DNA of 64,000 nucleotides from Pseudomonas serboccidentalis (GTDB lineage: Bacteria; Pseudomonadota; Gammaproteobacteria; Pseudomonadales; Pseudomonadaceae), in NCBI RefSeq assembly GCF_028830055.1, contig NZ_CP101655.1, positions 3,127,382 through 3,191,381 of the forward strand, read 5' to 3'. Shown here in pieces: positions 1 through 10,467 of this stretch; the stretch's first letter is position 1; every line of letters begins with the position of its first letter. The translations under genes and the position numbers were made by a program. The notes beneath the pieces are model-generated. The model was not told where the DNA came from, did not search any database, and saw nothing but the letters and a program-made list of their open reading frames with translations.

Positions 1-521
1 TCGTGCCGCCGAAGGGCAGCGTCTATCAGACTCAGAACAGTGCCATCATCGGCAACACCTGCCTGTACGGCGCCACTGGCGGCAAGCTGTTCGCCGCCGG
101 CACCGCAGGCGAGCGTTTCGCCGTGCGTAACTCTGGTGCCCACACCGTCGTGGAAGGCACTGGCGATCACTGCTGCGAGTACATGACCGGTGGTTTCGTC
201 TGCGTATTGGGCAAGACCGGTTACAACTTCGGCTCTGGCATGACCGGTGGTTTCGCCTACGTGCTCGACCAGGACAACACCTTCGTTGACCGGGTCAACC
301 ACGAACTGGTGGAAATCCAGCGGATCAGCGGCGAGGCGATGGAAGCCTATCGCAGCCACCTGCAAAACGTGCTGAACGAGTACGTCAAGGAAACCGACAG
401 CGAGTGGGGTCGTGAACTCGCCGAAAACCTTGATGACTACTTGCGCCGTTTCTGGCTGGTCAAGCCGAAGGCTGCCAACCTGAAATCGTTGCTTTCCAGC
501 ACTCGTGCCAACCCGCAGTGA
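1..521 (+). CDS. gltB: Glutamate synthase large subunit, C-terminal end (partial)
   Basis: This is the last 172 or so residues of the NADPH-GOGAT alpha subunit; the gene begins upstream of the window. The visible part is the Gly-rich GXGXG beta-helix domain that closes the large subunit. It shows repeated turns such as [24 protein letters not shown]-like and [13 protein letters not shown]. The tail ending in STRANPQ is typical of Pseudomonas GltB. The enzyme transfers the amide nitrogen of glutamine to 2-oxoglutarate in the cytoplasm. gltD follows after 33 bases on the same strand, so the two subunits are probably co-transcribed. Confidence 0.95.
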   Translation, partial: VPPKGSVYQTQNSAIIGNTCLYGATGGKLFAAGTAGERFAVRNSGAHTVVEGTGDHCCEYMTGGFVCVLGKTGYNFGSGMTGGFAYVLDQDNTFVDRVNHELVEIQRISGEAMEAYRSHLQNVLNEYVKETDSEWGRELAENLDDYLRRFWLVKPKAANLKSLLSSTRANPQ

Positions 522-1973
<1,452 letters not shown>

Positions 1974-1991
1974 CCAAACAACGCAATACCT

Positions 1992-2081
1992 TGTAGGAGT
2001 GAGCCTGCTCGCGATGACGGTAGATCAGTCACCTGATGCATTGACTGAAACACCGCTATCGCGAGCAGGCTCACTCCTACA
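1992..2081. repeat. REP-type inverted repeat, family A copy 1 (90 bp)
   Basis: The arms TGTAGGAGTGAGCCTGCTCG and its reverse complement bound a 90-bp unit with a variable centre. The same arms and exactly the same length recur at 10950-11039 and 26275-26364. It lies between gltD and hemE, where it could fold as a cruciform or mRNA hairpin and limit read-through. Confidence 0.85.
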
Positions 2082-2213
2082 GTTGTTTTTGGGTGCTGCA
2101 GACTCTGTACTCCAACGCAATAAATTGACCCGATAGACAAAAGGCTGACCTGCATCCGTGCCTTTTGCGTCGCGCTCTGAGAAAATGCCCGCACTTTTTT
2201 TCCGGATGCCGAC

Positions 2214-3281
2214 ATGACTGCCCTGAAGAACGACCGTTTCCTCCGCGCCCTGCTCAAGCAACCCGTTGACGTCACCCCGGTGTGGATGATGCGCCAGGCC
2301 GGCCGCTACCTGCCTGAATACCGCGCCAGCCGTGCCCATGCCGGTGATTTCATGAGCCTGTGCATGAATCCGGAATTCGCTTGCGAAGTCACGTTGCAAC
2401 CGCTCGACCGTTATCCACAGCTGGACGCGGCGATCCTGTTTTCCGACATCCTCACCATCCCCGATGCCATGGGCCAGGGCCTGTACTTCGAGACCGGTGA
2501 AGGTCCGCGCTTCAAGAAAGTTGTCAGCACCCTGGCAGACATCGAGGCGTTGCCGATCCCGGATCCGCACAAGGATCTCGGCTACGTGATGGACGCGGTC
2601 AGTACCATCCGCCGCGAGCTGAACGGCCGTGTGCCGCTGATCGGTTTCTCCGGCAGCCCATGGACCCTGGCGACTTACATGGTTGAAGGCGGCTCGTCGA
2701 AAGACTTCCGCAAGACCAAGGCGATGCTCTACGACAACCCGCAAGCCATGCACCTGTTGCTGGACAAGCTGGCGCAGTCGGTGACCTCGTACCTCAACGG
2801 CCAGATCCAGGCCGGCGCGCAAGCGGTGCAGATCTTCGATACCTGGGGCGGCAACCTGTCGGCGGCGGCGTACCAGGAGTTCTCCCTGGCTTACATGAAG
2901 AAAATCGTCAGCGGCCTGATCCGCGAGCACGATGGTCGCAAGGTGCCGGTGATCCTGTTCACCAAGAACGGCGGTCTGTGGCTGGAAAGCATCGCCGAAG
3001 CCGGTGCCGACGCACTGGGTCTGGACTGGACCTGCGACATCGGCAACGCCCGCGCCCGCGTTGGCGACAAGGTCGCGCTGCAAGGCAACATGGACCCGAC
3101 CGTGCTGTACGCAAAGCCTGAAGCGATCCGCACTGAAGTCGGGCGCATTCTGGCCAGCTACGGCAAGGGCAGCGGCCACGTGTTCAACCTCGGCCACGGC
3201 ATCACCCCTGAAGTGGATCCGGAGCATGCAGGCGCGTTCCTGCGCGCGGTGCACGAGTTGTCGGCGCAGTATCACGAGTGA
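2214..3281 (+). CDS. hemE: Uroporphyrinogen decarboxylase
   Basis: A 355-residue cytoplasmic enzyme that decarboxylates the four acetate side chains of uroporphyrinogen III to give coproporphyrinogen III in haem synthesis. The signature near residue 22 ([16 protein letters not shown]) is intact, including the Arg residues that hold the substrate carboxylates. The second signature ([16 protein letters not shown]) and the late FNLGHGI are also intact. The length is normal. The gene stands alone, about 240 bases after gltD, and has its own rho-independent terminator just after the stop. The gltD-hemE adjacency is common in Pseudomonas. Confidence 0.97.
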   Translation: MTALKNDRFLRALLKQPVDVTPVWMMRQAGRYLPEYRASRAHAGDFMSLCMNPEFACEVTLQPLDRYPQLDAAILFSDILTIPDAMGQGLYFETGEGPRFKKVVSTLADIEALPIPDPHKDLGYVMDAVSTIRRELNGRVPLIGFSGSPWTLATYMVEGGSSKDFRKTKAMLYDNPQAMHLLLDKLAQSVTSYLNGQIQAGAQAVQIFDTWGGNLSAAAYQEFSLAYMKKIVSGLIREHDGRKVPVILFTKNGGLWLESIAEAGADALGLDWTCDIGNARARVGDKVALQGNMDPTVLYAKPEAIRTEVGRILASYGKGSGHVFNLGHGITPEVDPEHAGAFLRAVHELSAQYHE

Positions 3282-3291
3282 TCTTCGCCCA

Positions 3292-3325
3292 ATAAAAAAC
3301 GCCCGGCTTATGTCGGGCGTTTTAT
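3292..3325 (+). terminator. Rho-independent terminator after hemE
   Basis: A GC hairpin (ACGCCCG / CGGGCGT around a short TTATGT-type loop) is followed by TTTTATT. It starts about 10 bases past the hemE stop. An A-run precedes the stem, so it could also act on the minus strand. Confidence 0.85.
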
Positions 3326-3332
3326 TAAGCTC

Positions 3333-3410
3333 AAAAGATCGCAGCCTGCGGCAGCTCCTACATTGGGATTCGCGTTTCCCTGTAGGAGCTGCCGCAGGCT
3401 GCGATCTTTT
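3333..3410. repeat. REP-type inverted repeat, family B copy 1
   Basis: The arms AAAAGATCGCAGCCTGCGGC...TGTAGGAG and their reverse complement form a 78-bp unit. It sits between the hemE terminator and the stop of the minus-strand MFS gene, i.e. between converging genes. Seven further copies of this family lie in the window. Confidence 0.85.
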
Positions 3411-3414
3411 GCTT

Positions 3415-4689
3415 TTAAGCTTTCACACCGCCAAGTGGCGGCAACTTCGCCAGTTTCAACGCCACCAACAGCGCGATCAGCAACAGCGAGCCGATAAACA
3501 GACCGATGCCATTCCACCCGCCGAGATGCCAGAACACCCCGCCTGCCGTCCCGGCAATACTCGAACCGGCGTAATAGCTGAACAGATACAACGACGACGC
3601 CTGCCCCTTGGCCTTGGTCGCCCGCCGCCCGATCCAGCTGCTCGCCACCGAGTGCGCGCCAAAGAAGCCGAAGGTGAAAATCAACATACCGACAATCACC
3701 AGCAACAGCGGCGTGAACATGGTCAGCGCAAGGCCGGCGAACATCAGCGCAATGGTTGCCCACAACACCTTGCGCCGACCCAGTTTGTCGGCCAGCGAAC
3801 CAATCTTCGCCGAACTGTAGATGCCCGACAGGTACACCACCGAGAGCAGGCCGACGAACACTTGATCAAGGTTGTACGGCGCGGCCAGCAGGCGATAGCC
3901 GATGTAGTTGAACAGGGTGACGAACGCGCCCATCAGCACGAACGCTTCCAGAAACAGCAGCGGCAGGCCGGCGTCGCGAAAGTGCATGGTGAAGCCGTCG
4001 AGCAGGCTGCGTGGGTGCAGTGAGCGTGCGCGGAAGTTGCGCGACTCGGGAAGGATCTTCCAGAACACCGCCGCCGCGACCAGCGCCAGGCCGCCGATCA
4101 CCAGCATCGCCGTGTGCCAGCTGACAAAGTCGATCAGCACCCCGGTGATCAACCGCCCGCTCATCCCGCCAATCGCGTTGCCGCCAATGTACAGGCCCAT
4201 CGCCAGGCCGATGTGCTGCGGATGGATCTCTTCGCTCAGGTAGGTCATCGCCACCGCCGCCAGGCCGCTCAATGACAGCCCGATCAGCGCACGCATGATC
4301 AACACCCCGTGCCAGCTCGGCATCATCGAACTGGCGATGGTGCACAGGGCGGCGGCGAACAGCGCCGCGACCATCACCGGTTTGCGCCCGATGCGGTCGG
4401 AAATCGGCCCGGTGATCAACAGACCGAAGGCCAGCATGCCGGTCGCCACCGAGAGGATCAGGCTGCTCTGCGCCGCGTTGATCGAATACTCGTGGGACAG
4501 CAGCGGCATCATCGGTTGCACGCAGTACAGCAGGGCAAAGGTCGCGAAGCCACCGCTGAACAGCGCCAGCACTGTGCGCATGAACATCGGCGTGCCTTTT
4601 TCGATGTAGATCTCTTGCAGCTCGGCGATCACATCGTCCGCGGCAGCAGGCGGGACTTCATGGGCCAGGGGGGCGACAGCTGTTTTCAC
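3415..4689 (-). CDS. MFS transporter (YnfM-like), inner membrane
   Basis: A major facilitator superfamily protein of about 424 residues with some 12 hydrophobic segments. The family loop signature between TM2 and TM3 (GPISDRIGRKPVMVAALF) is visible, and a second copy (GSLADKLGRRKVLW) opens the second half. The first roughly 40 residues are a soluble tail. I chose GTG 4689 because the longer in-frame extension upstream reads as non-coding. The gene is divergent from a LysR regulator 118 bases away, the usual arrangement for a regulator and its target transporter. The substrate cannot be read from sequence; YnfM relatives are drug or arabinose efflux-like pumps. The same MFS/LysR pair appears to be conserved near hemE in P. 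aeruginosa (from memory). Confidence 0.85.
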   Translation of the reverse strand: MKTAVAPLAHEVPPAAADDVIAELQEIYIEKGTPMFMRTVLALFSGGFATFALLYCVQPMMPLLSHEYSINAAQSSLILSVATGMLAFGLLITGPISDRIGRKPVMVAALFAAALCTIASSMMPSWHGVLIMRALIGLSLSGLAAVAMTYLSEEIHPQHIGLAMGLYIGGNAIGGMSGRLITGVLIDFVSWHTAMLVIGGLALVAAAVFWKILPESRNFRARSLHPRSLLDGFTMHFRDAGLPLLFLEAFVLMGAFVTLFNYIGYRLLAAPYNLDQVFVGLLSVVYLSGIYSSAKIGSLADKLGRRKVLWATIALMFAGLALTMFTPLLLVIVGMLIFTFGFFGAHSVASSWIGRRATKAKGQASSLYLFSYYAGSSIAGTAGGVFWHLGGWNGIGLFIGSLLLIALLVALKLAKLPPLGGVKA

Positions 4690-4807
4690 TTCAGACCTCG
4701 GAGGGCACGGCCAGGCAGGCAATGAAAAAATCATATAGCTGGCTAATGTTTCTATCCAATATATTGTTCGACCTGTTTGATAGCTTTAACGACCTAATGG
4801 GGTGTCC
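4690..4807. promoter_or_regulatory. Divergent MFS/LysR promoter region with a small palindrome
   Basis: This 118-base AT-rich gap separates two divergent starts. It contains the perfect 10-bp palindrome CAATATATTG at 4757-4766, a plausible LysR-type site of the T-N11-A kind. No -10/-35 pair was assigned with confidence. Confidence 0.4.
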
Positions 4808-5704
4808 ATGGAATTGCGTCACTTGCGCTACTTCATCGCCGTCGCCGAAGAGCTGCATTTCGGCCGCGCTGCACAGGTGCTGGGCATCTCCCAGCCGCCG
4901 CTGAGCCAGCAGATTCAGGCGCTGGAGCAAGAGGTCGGTGCCCGGTTGTTCGAACGCACCAATCGTCGGGTCGAACTGAGTGAGGCCGGCCGATTGTTCC
5001 TGGAAGAGGCGCGGCTGGTGCTGGCGCAGGTCGACAAGGCGGCGGATGTCGCCCGGCGTGCGCAACTCGGTGAGCTGGGTGAATTGAAAATCGGCTTCAC
5101 CTCGTCGGCACCGTTCAACTCGACCATTCCCCAGGCGATCTTTGCCTTTCGCCAGCGTTTTCCGGCAGTGCACCTCAACTTGCGGGAGATGAGCAGCACA
5201 CAAGTCGCCGAGGGCCTGGTGGATGAGTCGATCGAGGTCGGGATCATGCGCCCGCTGGGCCTGCCGGATTCGCTGAATGTGGTGGAACTGATGCGTGAGC
5301 CGCTGGTGGCGGTGCTCGGCTCCAAGCATCCGTTGGCGCAGGGCACTGAGGAAGGGCTATTCCTCTCGGCGCTGGCGCTGGAACCGTTCGTGTTCTTCCC
5401 GCGCAGCTACGGCAGCGGTCTGTATGCGCAATTGCTGAGTCTGGCGCGCGATGCCGGGTTCAGCCCGCACTTCGCCCAGGAGGCCGGGGAGGCGATGACC
5501 ATCATCGGTCTGGTCGCGGCGGGGCTGGGGGTTTCGGTGTTGCCGGCGTCCTATCAGCGGATGCGCATCGACGGTGTGGTCTATCGACCGTTGCTCGATC
5601 CGGAGGCGGTGTCGGCGGTGTGGCTGGTGCAGCGCAAGGATCAGAAGTCGCCGATGGCCAAGGCGTTTGTCGAACTGCTGACGCGCAAGGTCGAGGGTGT
5701 TTGA
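4808..5704 (+). CDS. LysR family transcriptional regulator
   Basis: A 298-residue LysR-type regulator. Residues 1-60 form the winged helix-turn-helix (MELRHLRYFIAVAEELHFG, then QPPLSQQIQALEQEVGARLF). The periplasmic-binding-like effector domain starts near residue 90 (GELKIGFTSSAPFN). ATG 4808 was preferred to the in-frame GTG 4802 because GGGG lies at a good distance upstream and the family normally begins MELRHLRYF. It probably controls the divergent MFS gene and itself through the shared 118-base region. The inducer is unknown. Confidence 0.9.
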   Translation: MELRHLRYFIAVAEELHFGRAAQVLGISQPPLSQQIQALEQEVGARLFERTNRRVELSEAGRLFLEEARLVLAQVDKAADVARRAQLGELGELKIGFTSSAPFNSTIPQAIFAFRQRFPAVHLNLREMSSTQVAEGLVDESIEVGIMRPLGLPDSLNVVELMREPLVAVLGSKHPLAQGTEEGLFLSALALEPFVFFPRSYGSGLYAQLLSLARDAGFSPHFAQEAGEAMTIIGLVAAGLGVSVLPASYQRMRIDGVVYRPLLDPEAVSAVWLVQRKDQKSPMAKAFVELLTRKVEGV

Positions 5705-5713
5705 CCTGCCGCC

Positions 5714-5788
5714 AAAAGATCGCAGCCTTCGGCAGCTCCTACATGGATATGTGGTCCCTGTAGGAGCTGCCGAAGGCTGCGATCTTTT
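5714..5788. repeat. REP-type inverted repeat, family B copy 2
   Basis: A 75-bp inverted repeat with the AAAAGATCGCAGCCTTCGGC arm. It starts about 10 bases after the LysR stop, again between converging genes. Confidence 0.85.
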
Positions 5789-5798
5789 GATCTTGCCG

Positions 5799-6236
5799 TT
5801 AAGGCAACCGCACCAAATCCCCCTTCAACGCCACCCGCGTCACGAACACCCCGGCCCGGCACTCATAGGTATTCAAATCCTTGCGCACATGCTGGTCGTA
5901 ATAACTGACGATATTGACCACTGCATTCGCCCCGACCCGCTTGGCATCGGCCTGCAACTTGATCAGGTTCGACTGCAGCACCCACTCGCAGGAAGCGTGA
6001 TCACTCTTGTTGAAGCCGTTGGTGCGTAAATCGCTGACCACGTCCCGGCGCAACAATTGCTGCGTGCCCTGCGGCCCATTGCCGATCAGAAAGAACTTCA
6101 CGCTGCCGTCCAGCCGCCCGGCGCGGATCGCGTCCGAGAGCACGGTCTCGAACGGCATGTACATCAGATTCGTGGCGTGGCTGGCGCTGGGCAAAAAACC
6201 AAGTAACGCGGCGGCAATCAGGGCTTTCACATGCAT
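5799..6236 (-). CDS. Small secreted protein, paralogue 1 (unknown function)
   Basis: A 145-residue protein with a clear Sec signal peptide (MHVKALIAAALLGFLPSASHA, cut near residue 21), so probably periplasmic. It has two Cys residues in conserved settings (SCEWVLQSNL and TYECRAGVFV) that could form a disulfide, and a core ANAVVNIVSYY. It is closely related to the protein at 6390-6833, which keeps both Cys. ATG 6236 was chosen because AAGGAG lies six bases upstream; the ATG two codons earlier directly abuts that ribosome binding site. The core faintly resembles YbjQ-like folds. Similar Pseudomonas proteins carry the database label 'excinuclease ABC subunit A' (from memory), which is not supported by anything here. 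Confidence 0.8.
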   Translation of the reverse strand: MHVKALIAAALLGFLPSASHATNLMYMPFETVLSDAIRAGRLDGSVKFFLIGNGPQGTQQLLRRDVVSDLRTNGFNKSDHASCEWVLQSNLIKLQADAKRVGANAVVNIVSYYDQHVRKDLNTYECRAGVFVTRVALKGDLVRLP

Positions 6237-6340
6237 GGTCATCTCCTTGACGGTGAAAGAGAACCGCGAGTGCTCGATGGACAGGGCTCGCCGCTCTGAC
6301 AGGCGAGGTGTGGTGGCTTGTCAAAACGAGTGTAGATGCT

Positions 6341-6370
6341 GAAAACGAAAAGGGCGCCCGATGGCGCCCT
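6341..6370 (-). terminator. Rho-independent terminator, likely end of the APE operon
   Basis: The hairpin AGGGCGCC / GGCGCCCT around a 4-base loop (6351-6370) is followed on the minus strand by TTTCGTTTTC. It lies 20 bases after the stop of the 6390-6833 gene, and separates it from paralogue 1. Confidence 0.75.
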
Positions 6371-6389
6371 GGTGACAGTGCTCCGGCGG

Positions 6390-6833
6390 TTACTGCACGT
6401 TCGCCAGATCACCCTTCAATGCAACGCCGGCCATGATCGCGCCGGCGTGGCATTCGTAGTTCTGCGAATCCTTGCGCTCGTTGCTCTTGTAGAAGCTGAC
6501 GATGTTGGTCACGGCGTTGGCGCCGGCGCTTTTTGCCGCTTGGTGCAGGCTGATGATGGCCGATTGCACGACCCATTCGCAGGCTGCCTGATCGGACTTG
6601 TTGAAGGCGTTGGTCTTTTTGTTGGTCACGGCGCCGCTGCTCACGACGGTGACTTTGCCGGCCGGGGCGTTGCCGGCCAGGTAGAACTTCACACTGCCAT
6701 CGATCTTGCCGCTGCGGGTCGCTTCGGCCACCGCTTTGTCGAACGGCAGGAAGACCTGGGTGTCACGGGCCTGGCTGACCGTCGGCAAGGCACAGAGCAG
6801 CAGGGAGGCAATGGCGAGCTTGTTGAAACGCAT
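6390..6833 (-). CDS. Small secreted protein, paralogue 2, last gene of the APE operon
   Basis: A 147-residue protein with a signal peptide ending near SQA (MRFNKLAIASLLLCALPTVSQA). The pattern CEWVVQSAI ... ANAVTNIVSFY ... NYECHAGAIM matches paralogue 1 throughout. The start lies 29 bases behind the apeR stop, with AAGGAG six bases before ATG 6833. A terminator follows the gene, so it is very likely transcribed with the pigment cluster. The function is unknown. A periplasmic or cell-envelope role in APE handling is an inference from position only. Confidence 0.8.
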   Translation of the reverse strand: MRFNKLAIASLLLCALPTVSQARDTQVFLPFDKAVAEATRSGKIDGSVKFYLAGNAPAGKVTVVSSGAVTNKKTNAFNKSDQAACEWVVQSAIISLHQAAKSAGANAVTNIVSFYKSNERKDSQNYECHAGAIMAGVALKGDLANVQ

Positions 6834-6862
6834 GGAGGTCTCCTTGACCTGGATTGATACGG

Positions 6863-8095
6863 TTACGGCCAGCGGCGGAAAATCAACGAGGTGTTGACGC
6901 CACCAAAAGCGAAATTGTTGTTCATCACATACTCGTGGTGCATCGGGCGGAATTCGCCGCGCAGGTAGTCGAGCTTGCCGCAGTGCGGATCGACCTCATC
7001 GAGGTTGAGCGTGTGCACGTACAGGTCGCGATTGAGCATTTCGATGCTGAACCACGACTCCAGCGCCCCACAGGCCCCGAGCGTGTGGCCGAGGAAACTC
7101 TTCTGCGAGCTGATCGGCATGTGTTCGCCGAACAGGCTGCTGGTGGCCAGGGTTTCGGCAATGTCGCCCTGTTCTGTCGCGGTGCCGTGGCCGTTGACGT
7201 AGCCGATGGCATCCGCTGTGAGCCCGGCGTCTTCCAGCGCCAGTTCCATGGCGCGGCGCATGGTGATCTGTTCCGGGCGGGTGGTGTGCTGGCCGTCGGC
7301 GTTGCTGCCGAAACCGACGATTTCCGCGTGGATCCGCGCGCCGCGAGCCAGGGCATGTTCCAGCTCTTCGAGCACCAGCATGCCGCCGCCTTCGCCGATC
7401 ACCAGGCCATCGCGGCCCTTGTCGTACGGACGTGGGCTGGTCTGCGGCGCATCGTTTTTCAGGCTGGTGGCGTAGAGCGCGTCGAAGACCATCGCTTCAG
7501 TCGGGCACAGCTCTTCGGCACCGCCGGCGAGCATCAGTGGCAGACGGCCGAACTTGATCGCCTCATAGGCATAGCCGATGCCCTGGCTGCCACTGGTGCA
7601 GGCGCTGGACGTCGGGATCAGGCGCCCGGTGAGGCCGAAGAAGATGCTGATGTTGGCGGCGGTGGTGTGCGGCATCATCCGCACGTAGGAGTTGGCGTTG
7701 AGGCCCTCGGCGACCGAGTTGAGCAGCATGTTGCCGAACGCCTTGATCTCGTCGGTGCTGCCGGTGGACGAGCCGCAGGCTACGCCCATGCGCCCGTCCT
7801 TGATCGATTCGTCGCCGAGCAGGCCGGCATCCGCCAGGGCCTGTTCTGCCGCGCCCACCGCCAGCCGCGACACCCGGCCCATGCTGCGCAGTTGCTTGCG
7901 CGTCCAGTGCGCCGGGACGACAAAGTCATCGATCGGACCGGCCAGACGCGTGTTGAGTTCGCTGAAGCGGTCCCACTCGTCCATCCGGCGGATGCCGCTG
8001 CGGTTGGCCGCGAAGTTGCCGGCGATGGTCTGCCAGTCGCTGCCCAGCGAGGTGATGCCGGCCATGCCGGTGACGACGACGCGCTTCATCAGCAC
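6863..8095 (-). CDS. apeR: Beta-ketoacyl-ACP synthase (ApeR-type)
   Basis: A 410-residue FabF-like ketosynthase with the complete Cys-His-His triad: SSACTSGSQ near residue 166, NGHGTATEQ near 304 and FLGHTLGACG near 340. It condenses malonyl-ACP with the growing acyl chain. By order (O-P-Q-R) it matches the last ketosynthase of described aryl polyene clusters. Its start overlaps the apeQ stop by 7 bases. The assignment to apeR rather than apeO rests on position. Confidence 0.85.
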   Translation of the reverse strand: MLMKRVVVTGMAGITSLGSDWQTIAGNFAANRSGIRRMDEWDRFSELNTRLAGPIDDFVVPAHWTRKQLRSMGRVSRLAVGAAEQALADAGLLGDESIKDGRMGVACGSSTGSTDEIKAFGNMLLNSVAEGLNANSYVRMMPHTTAANISIFFGLTGRLIPTSSACTSGSQGIGYAYEAIKFGRLPLMLAGGAEELCPTEAMVFDALYATSLKNDAPQTSPRPYDKGRDGLVIGEGGGMLVLEELEHALARGARIHAEIVGFGSNADGQHTTRPEQITMRRAMELALEDAGLTADAIGYVNGHGTATEQGDIAETLATSSLFGEHMPISSQKSFLGHTLGACGALESWFSIEMLNRDLYVHTLNLDEVDPHCGKLDYLRGEFRPMHHEYVMNNNFAFGGVNTSLIFRRWP

Positions 8096-8817
8096 AAGCC
8101 TCCGTTGACCGCCAGGACCTGGCGGGTGATGTACGAGGCTTCCGCCGACATCAGGAAATTCACCGCACTGGCGACCTCTTCCGGGGTGCCCATGCGTTGT
8201 GCGGGGATCATTTTCATCAGCTCTTCCACCGGCACGTTTTCATCCAGCATCGCCGTGTCGATCAGACCCGGCGCGACGCAGTTAACCGTGATTTTGCGCT
8301 TGCCCAGCTCGATCGCCAACGCTTTTGCAGCGCCGATCACCCCGGCCTTGGAGGCGCTGTAATTGACTTGGCCACGGTTGCCGATCAATCCCGACACCGA
8401 GGTGATGCAGACGATCCGACCGGCGGCGCGACGGCGGATCATCGGCATCATCACCGGGTGCAGGACGTTGTAGAAACCGTCGAGGTTGGTGCGCAGCACC
8501 ACGTCCCAATCGTCATCGCTCAGCGCCGGGAAGGCGCCGTCGCGGGTCAGTCCGGCGTTGAGCACCACACCGTAATAGGCGCCGTGGGTTTCGACGTCGG
8601 CCTCAAGTATGGTTTTGCAGGTTTCGCGGTCGGCGACGTCGAATTGCAGGATGCGCGCCTTGCGACCCAGCGCCTGGATCTCGGTCTGCACCGCTTGGGC
8701 TTCGACAACGCCGCTGCGGCAATGCAGGACGATGTCGTGCCCGGCCTGCGCCAGACGCAAGGCAATGGCGCGGCCGATGCCACGGCTGGAGCCGGTGACC
8801 AGTACGGATTCAGTCAT
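8089..8817 (-). CDS. apeQ: 3-oxoacyl-ACP reductase (FabG-like, ApeQ)
   Basis: A 242-residue short-chain dehydrogenase. The NADPH motif GSSRGIGRA lies near residue 8, LNAG near 86, the catalytic Ser in ITSVSGLIGN near 138, and the YSASKAG Tyr-x-x-x-Lys near 150. It reduces the beta-keto group of each polyene extension unit. ATG 8817 was chosen because an in-frame upstream extension would run deep into apeP. It overlaps apeP by 8 bases and apeR by 7. Confidence 0.9.
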   Translation of the reverse strand: MTESVLVTGSSRGIGRAIALRLAQAGHDIVLHCRSGVVEAQAVQTEIQALGRKARILQFDVADRETCKTILEADVETHGAYYGVVLNAGLTRDGAFPALSDDDWDVVLRTNLDGFYNVLHPVMMPMIRRRAAGRIVCITSVSGLIGNRGQVNYSASKAGVIGAAKALAIELGKRKITVNCVAPGLIDTAMLDENVPVEELMKMIPAQRMGTPEEVASAVNFLMSAEASYITRQVLAVNGGLC

Positions 8818-9274
8818 CGTTCGACTCCCGGTTTTGTTCAAGATATTGGGATGGCTGGGGCGGACGGAACACATTCAACCGCGCGCTGGCCTCGATGCCG
8901 GGCCCGTGGATGTGGCATTCGAACACGCCCATGCCGTTGTCGTCTTCCAGCGAACGGATGCCATGGATGGTCAGTTCGCTGCCGGCCGGGAACACCTCGA
9001 CGTTGCACTCGAATTTACGCGTGCCGAGCAGGAAACCCAGCACCACCGGGTTGCCCTTCTGCCGTGCGTGGCAACCGGCGAACGCGGCGACACTCTGCGC
9101 CATCAACTCAACGCCGACCCACGCCGGCAGGCTGCCGTCGGACAGGCTGAACAAACCGTCGGGCTTGACCGTGAGGCACGTGTGGATCTGCTCCTCGTCG
9201 AAACTGAGGATGCGATCGATCAGAATCATGTCGCCAGCGTGGGGCAGCAGTTCGGCGAGCGGCCAGTCGGTCAT
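8810..9274 (-). CDS. apeP: Hot-dog 3-hydroxyacyl-ACP dehydratase (ApeP)
   Basis: A 154-residue single hot-dog domain protein. LLPHAGDMILIDRI near residue 8 and GVELMAQSVAAFAG near 57 are typical of ApeP and related 3-hydroxylacyl-ACP dehydratases in aryl polyene clusters. It removes water to create each conjugated double bond. ATG 9274 overlaps the apeO stop by 4 bases; the longer in-frame extension would lie inside apeO and is rejected. Confidence 0.88.
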   Translation of the reverse strand: MTDWPLAELLPHAGDMILIDRILSFDEEQIHTCLTVKPDGLFSLSDGSLPAWVGVELMAQSVAAFAGCHARQKGNPVVLGFLLGTRKFECNVEVFPAGSELTIHGIRSLEDDNGMGVFECHIHGPGIEASARLNVFRPPQPSQYLEQNRESNDD

Positions 9275-10467
9275 GGGGCGTCTCCGATAATCAGGCTGAC
9301 GTTGTTGCCCCCGAAGGCAAACGAGTTGCTCATCAGGTAGCGGGGTGCAATGGACGACAGGCGTTCGCTCGCGGTCACCCAGTTCAGGGCCGGCAGGTCG
9401 GGATCGGCCTGGGCATCCCAGACGTGCGGTGGCAAGGCTTGTTGCGGATTGTCGGCGCTCAGGCTCAGCCAGCAGAACGCCGCTTCCAGCGCACCGGCCG
9501 CGCCGAGGGTATGACCGGTCATTGGCTTGGTCGACGAGCAAGCCACGCCGTCGGGGAACAGGGTGGCGACCGCCAGACTTTCCATCGCATCGTTATGCTG
9601 GGTCGCCGTGCCGTGCAGGTTCAGGTAATGGATTTGCGCAGCTTGCAGCTGTGCGCGGTTCAAGGCTTTCTGCATCGCTTGCAGGGCGCCGCGGCCGCTC
9701 GGTTCCGGGGCGGAAATGTGGTGCGCGTCGGAGCTGGCACCGGCGCCGAGCAGGGCGATGGCCGGGCCGCCGTCACGGTGCTTGCTCATCAGGAACAGCA
9801 CCGCCGCTTCGCCGATGTTGATGCCGTTGCGGTTGGCCGAGAACGGATTGCAGCGCTCGTCGGACACCGCCTCCAGCGCGCTGAAACCGTTGAGCGTGAG
9901 TTTGCACAGGCTGTCGACCCCGCCGCACAGCACGGCATCGCACAGGCCCAGATCAAGCAGGCGCTGCGCGCTCATTAAGGCCCGGGCGCTAGAGGTGCAG
10001 GCGGTGGAGATCACGTAGGCCGGGCCGCTGAGTTGCAGCCAGTCGGCCAGAAAATTCGCCGGTGCGCCGAGCTCCTGTTGCCGATAGTCGTACTCGATGG
10101 GGAACTGTTGCTCGCGGATGTAGTGCGCCAGACCGCGGCTGGCTTCGTCGATCCCCGAAGTGCTGGTGCCGAGCACCACACCGATGCGCTCGCGGCCATA
10201 AGTCTGGATGGCCCGCTCGATGTCAGCGCGAATCTGCAACGCAGCTTCCAGCAGCAGTTGATTGTTGCGGCTGCTCTGGTCGGCCAGTTCGGCCGGGATC
10301 GCCGCCAGCTCACCGTGCACCGCCGCCACGGGCAGTTCGCGCCCGGCGACCCAGCCGGATTCGCGGCGCATGCCCGAGCAGTCACCGGCAAACAGATTCT
10401 GCGCGACTTGATGCTTGTCGCGGCCTAGGGCGCAGATCACGCCGAGGGCATTGAGGTAGGCAGTCAT
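9271..10467 (-). CDS. apeO: Beta-ketoacyl-ACP synthase (ApeO-type)
   Basis: A 398-residue ketosynthase with an intact active site: STACTSSARAL near residue 160, LNLHGTATQHND near 290 and MTGHTLGAAGALE near 324. In described aryl polyene systems the elongating ketosynthase ApeO pairs with the catalytically silent ApeC, which is present here at 24377-25102. It overlaps the lipoprotein gene by 4 bases and apeP by 4, indicating coupled translation. Confidence 0.86.
   Translation of the reverse strand: MTAYLNALGVICALGRDKHQVAQNLFAGDCSGMRRESGWVAGRELPVAAVHGELAAIPAELADQSSRNNQLLLEAALQIRADIERAIQTYGRERIGVVLGTSTSGIDEASRGLAHYIREQQFPIEYDYRQQELGAPANFLADWLQLSGPAYVISTACTSSARALMSAQRLLDLGLCDAVLCGGVDSLCKLTLNGFSALEAVSDERCNPFSANRNGINIGEAAVLFLMSKHRDGGPAIALLGAGASSDAHHISAPEPSGRGALQAMQKALNRAQLQAAQIHYLNLHGTATQHNDAMESLAVATLFPDGVACSSTKPMTGHTLGAAGALEAAFCWLSLSADNPQQALPPHVWDAQADPDLPALNWVTASERLSSIAPRYLMSNSFAFGGNNVSLIIGDAP

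Noticed and set aside
5799..6833. Naming the two small secreted proteins as excinuclease subunits
   Set aside because: They are 145-147 residues with signal peptides and no ATP-binding motif, so they cannot be UvrA.
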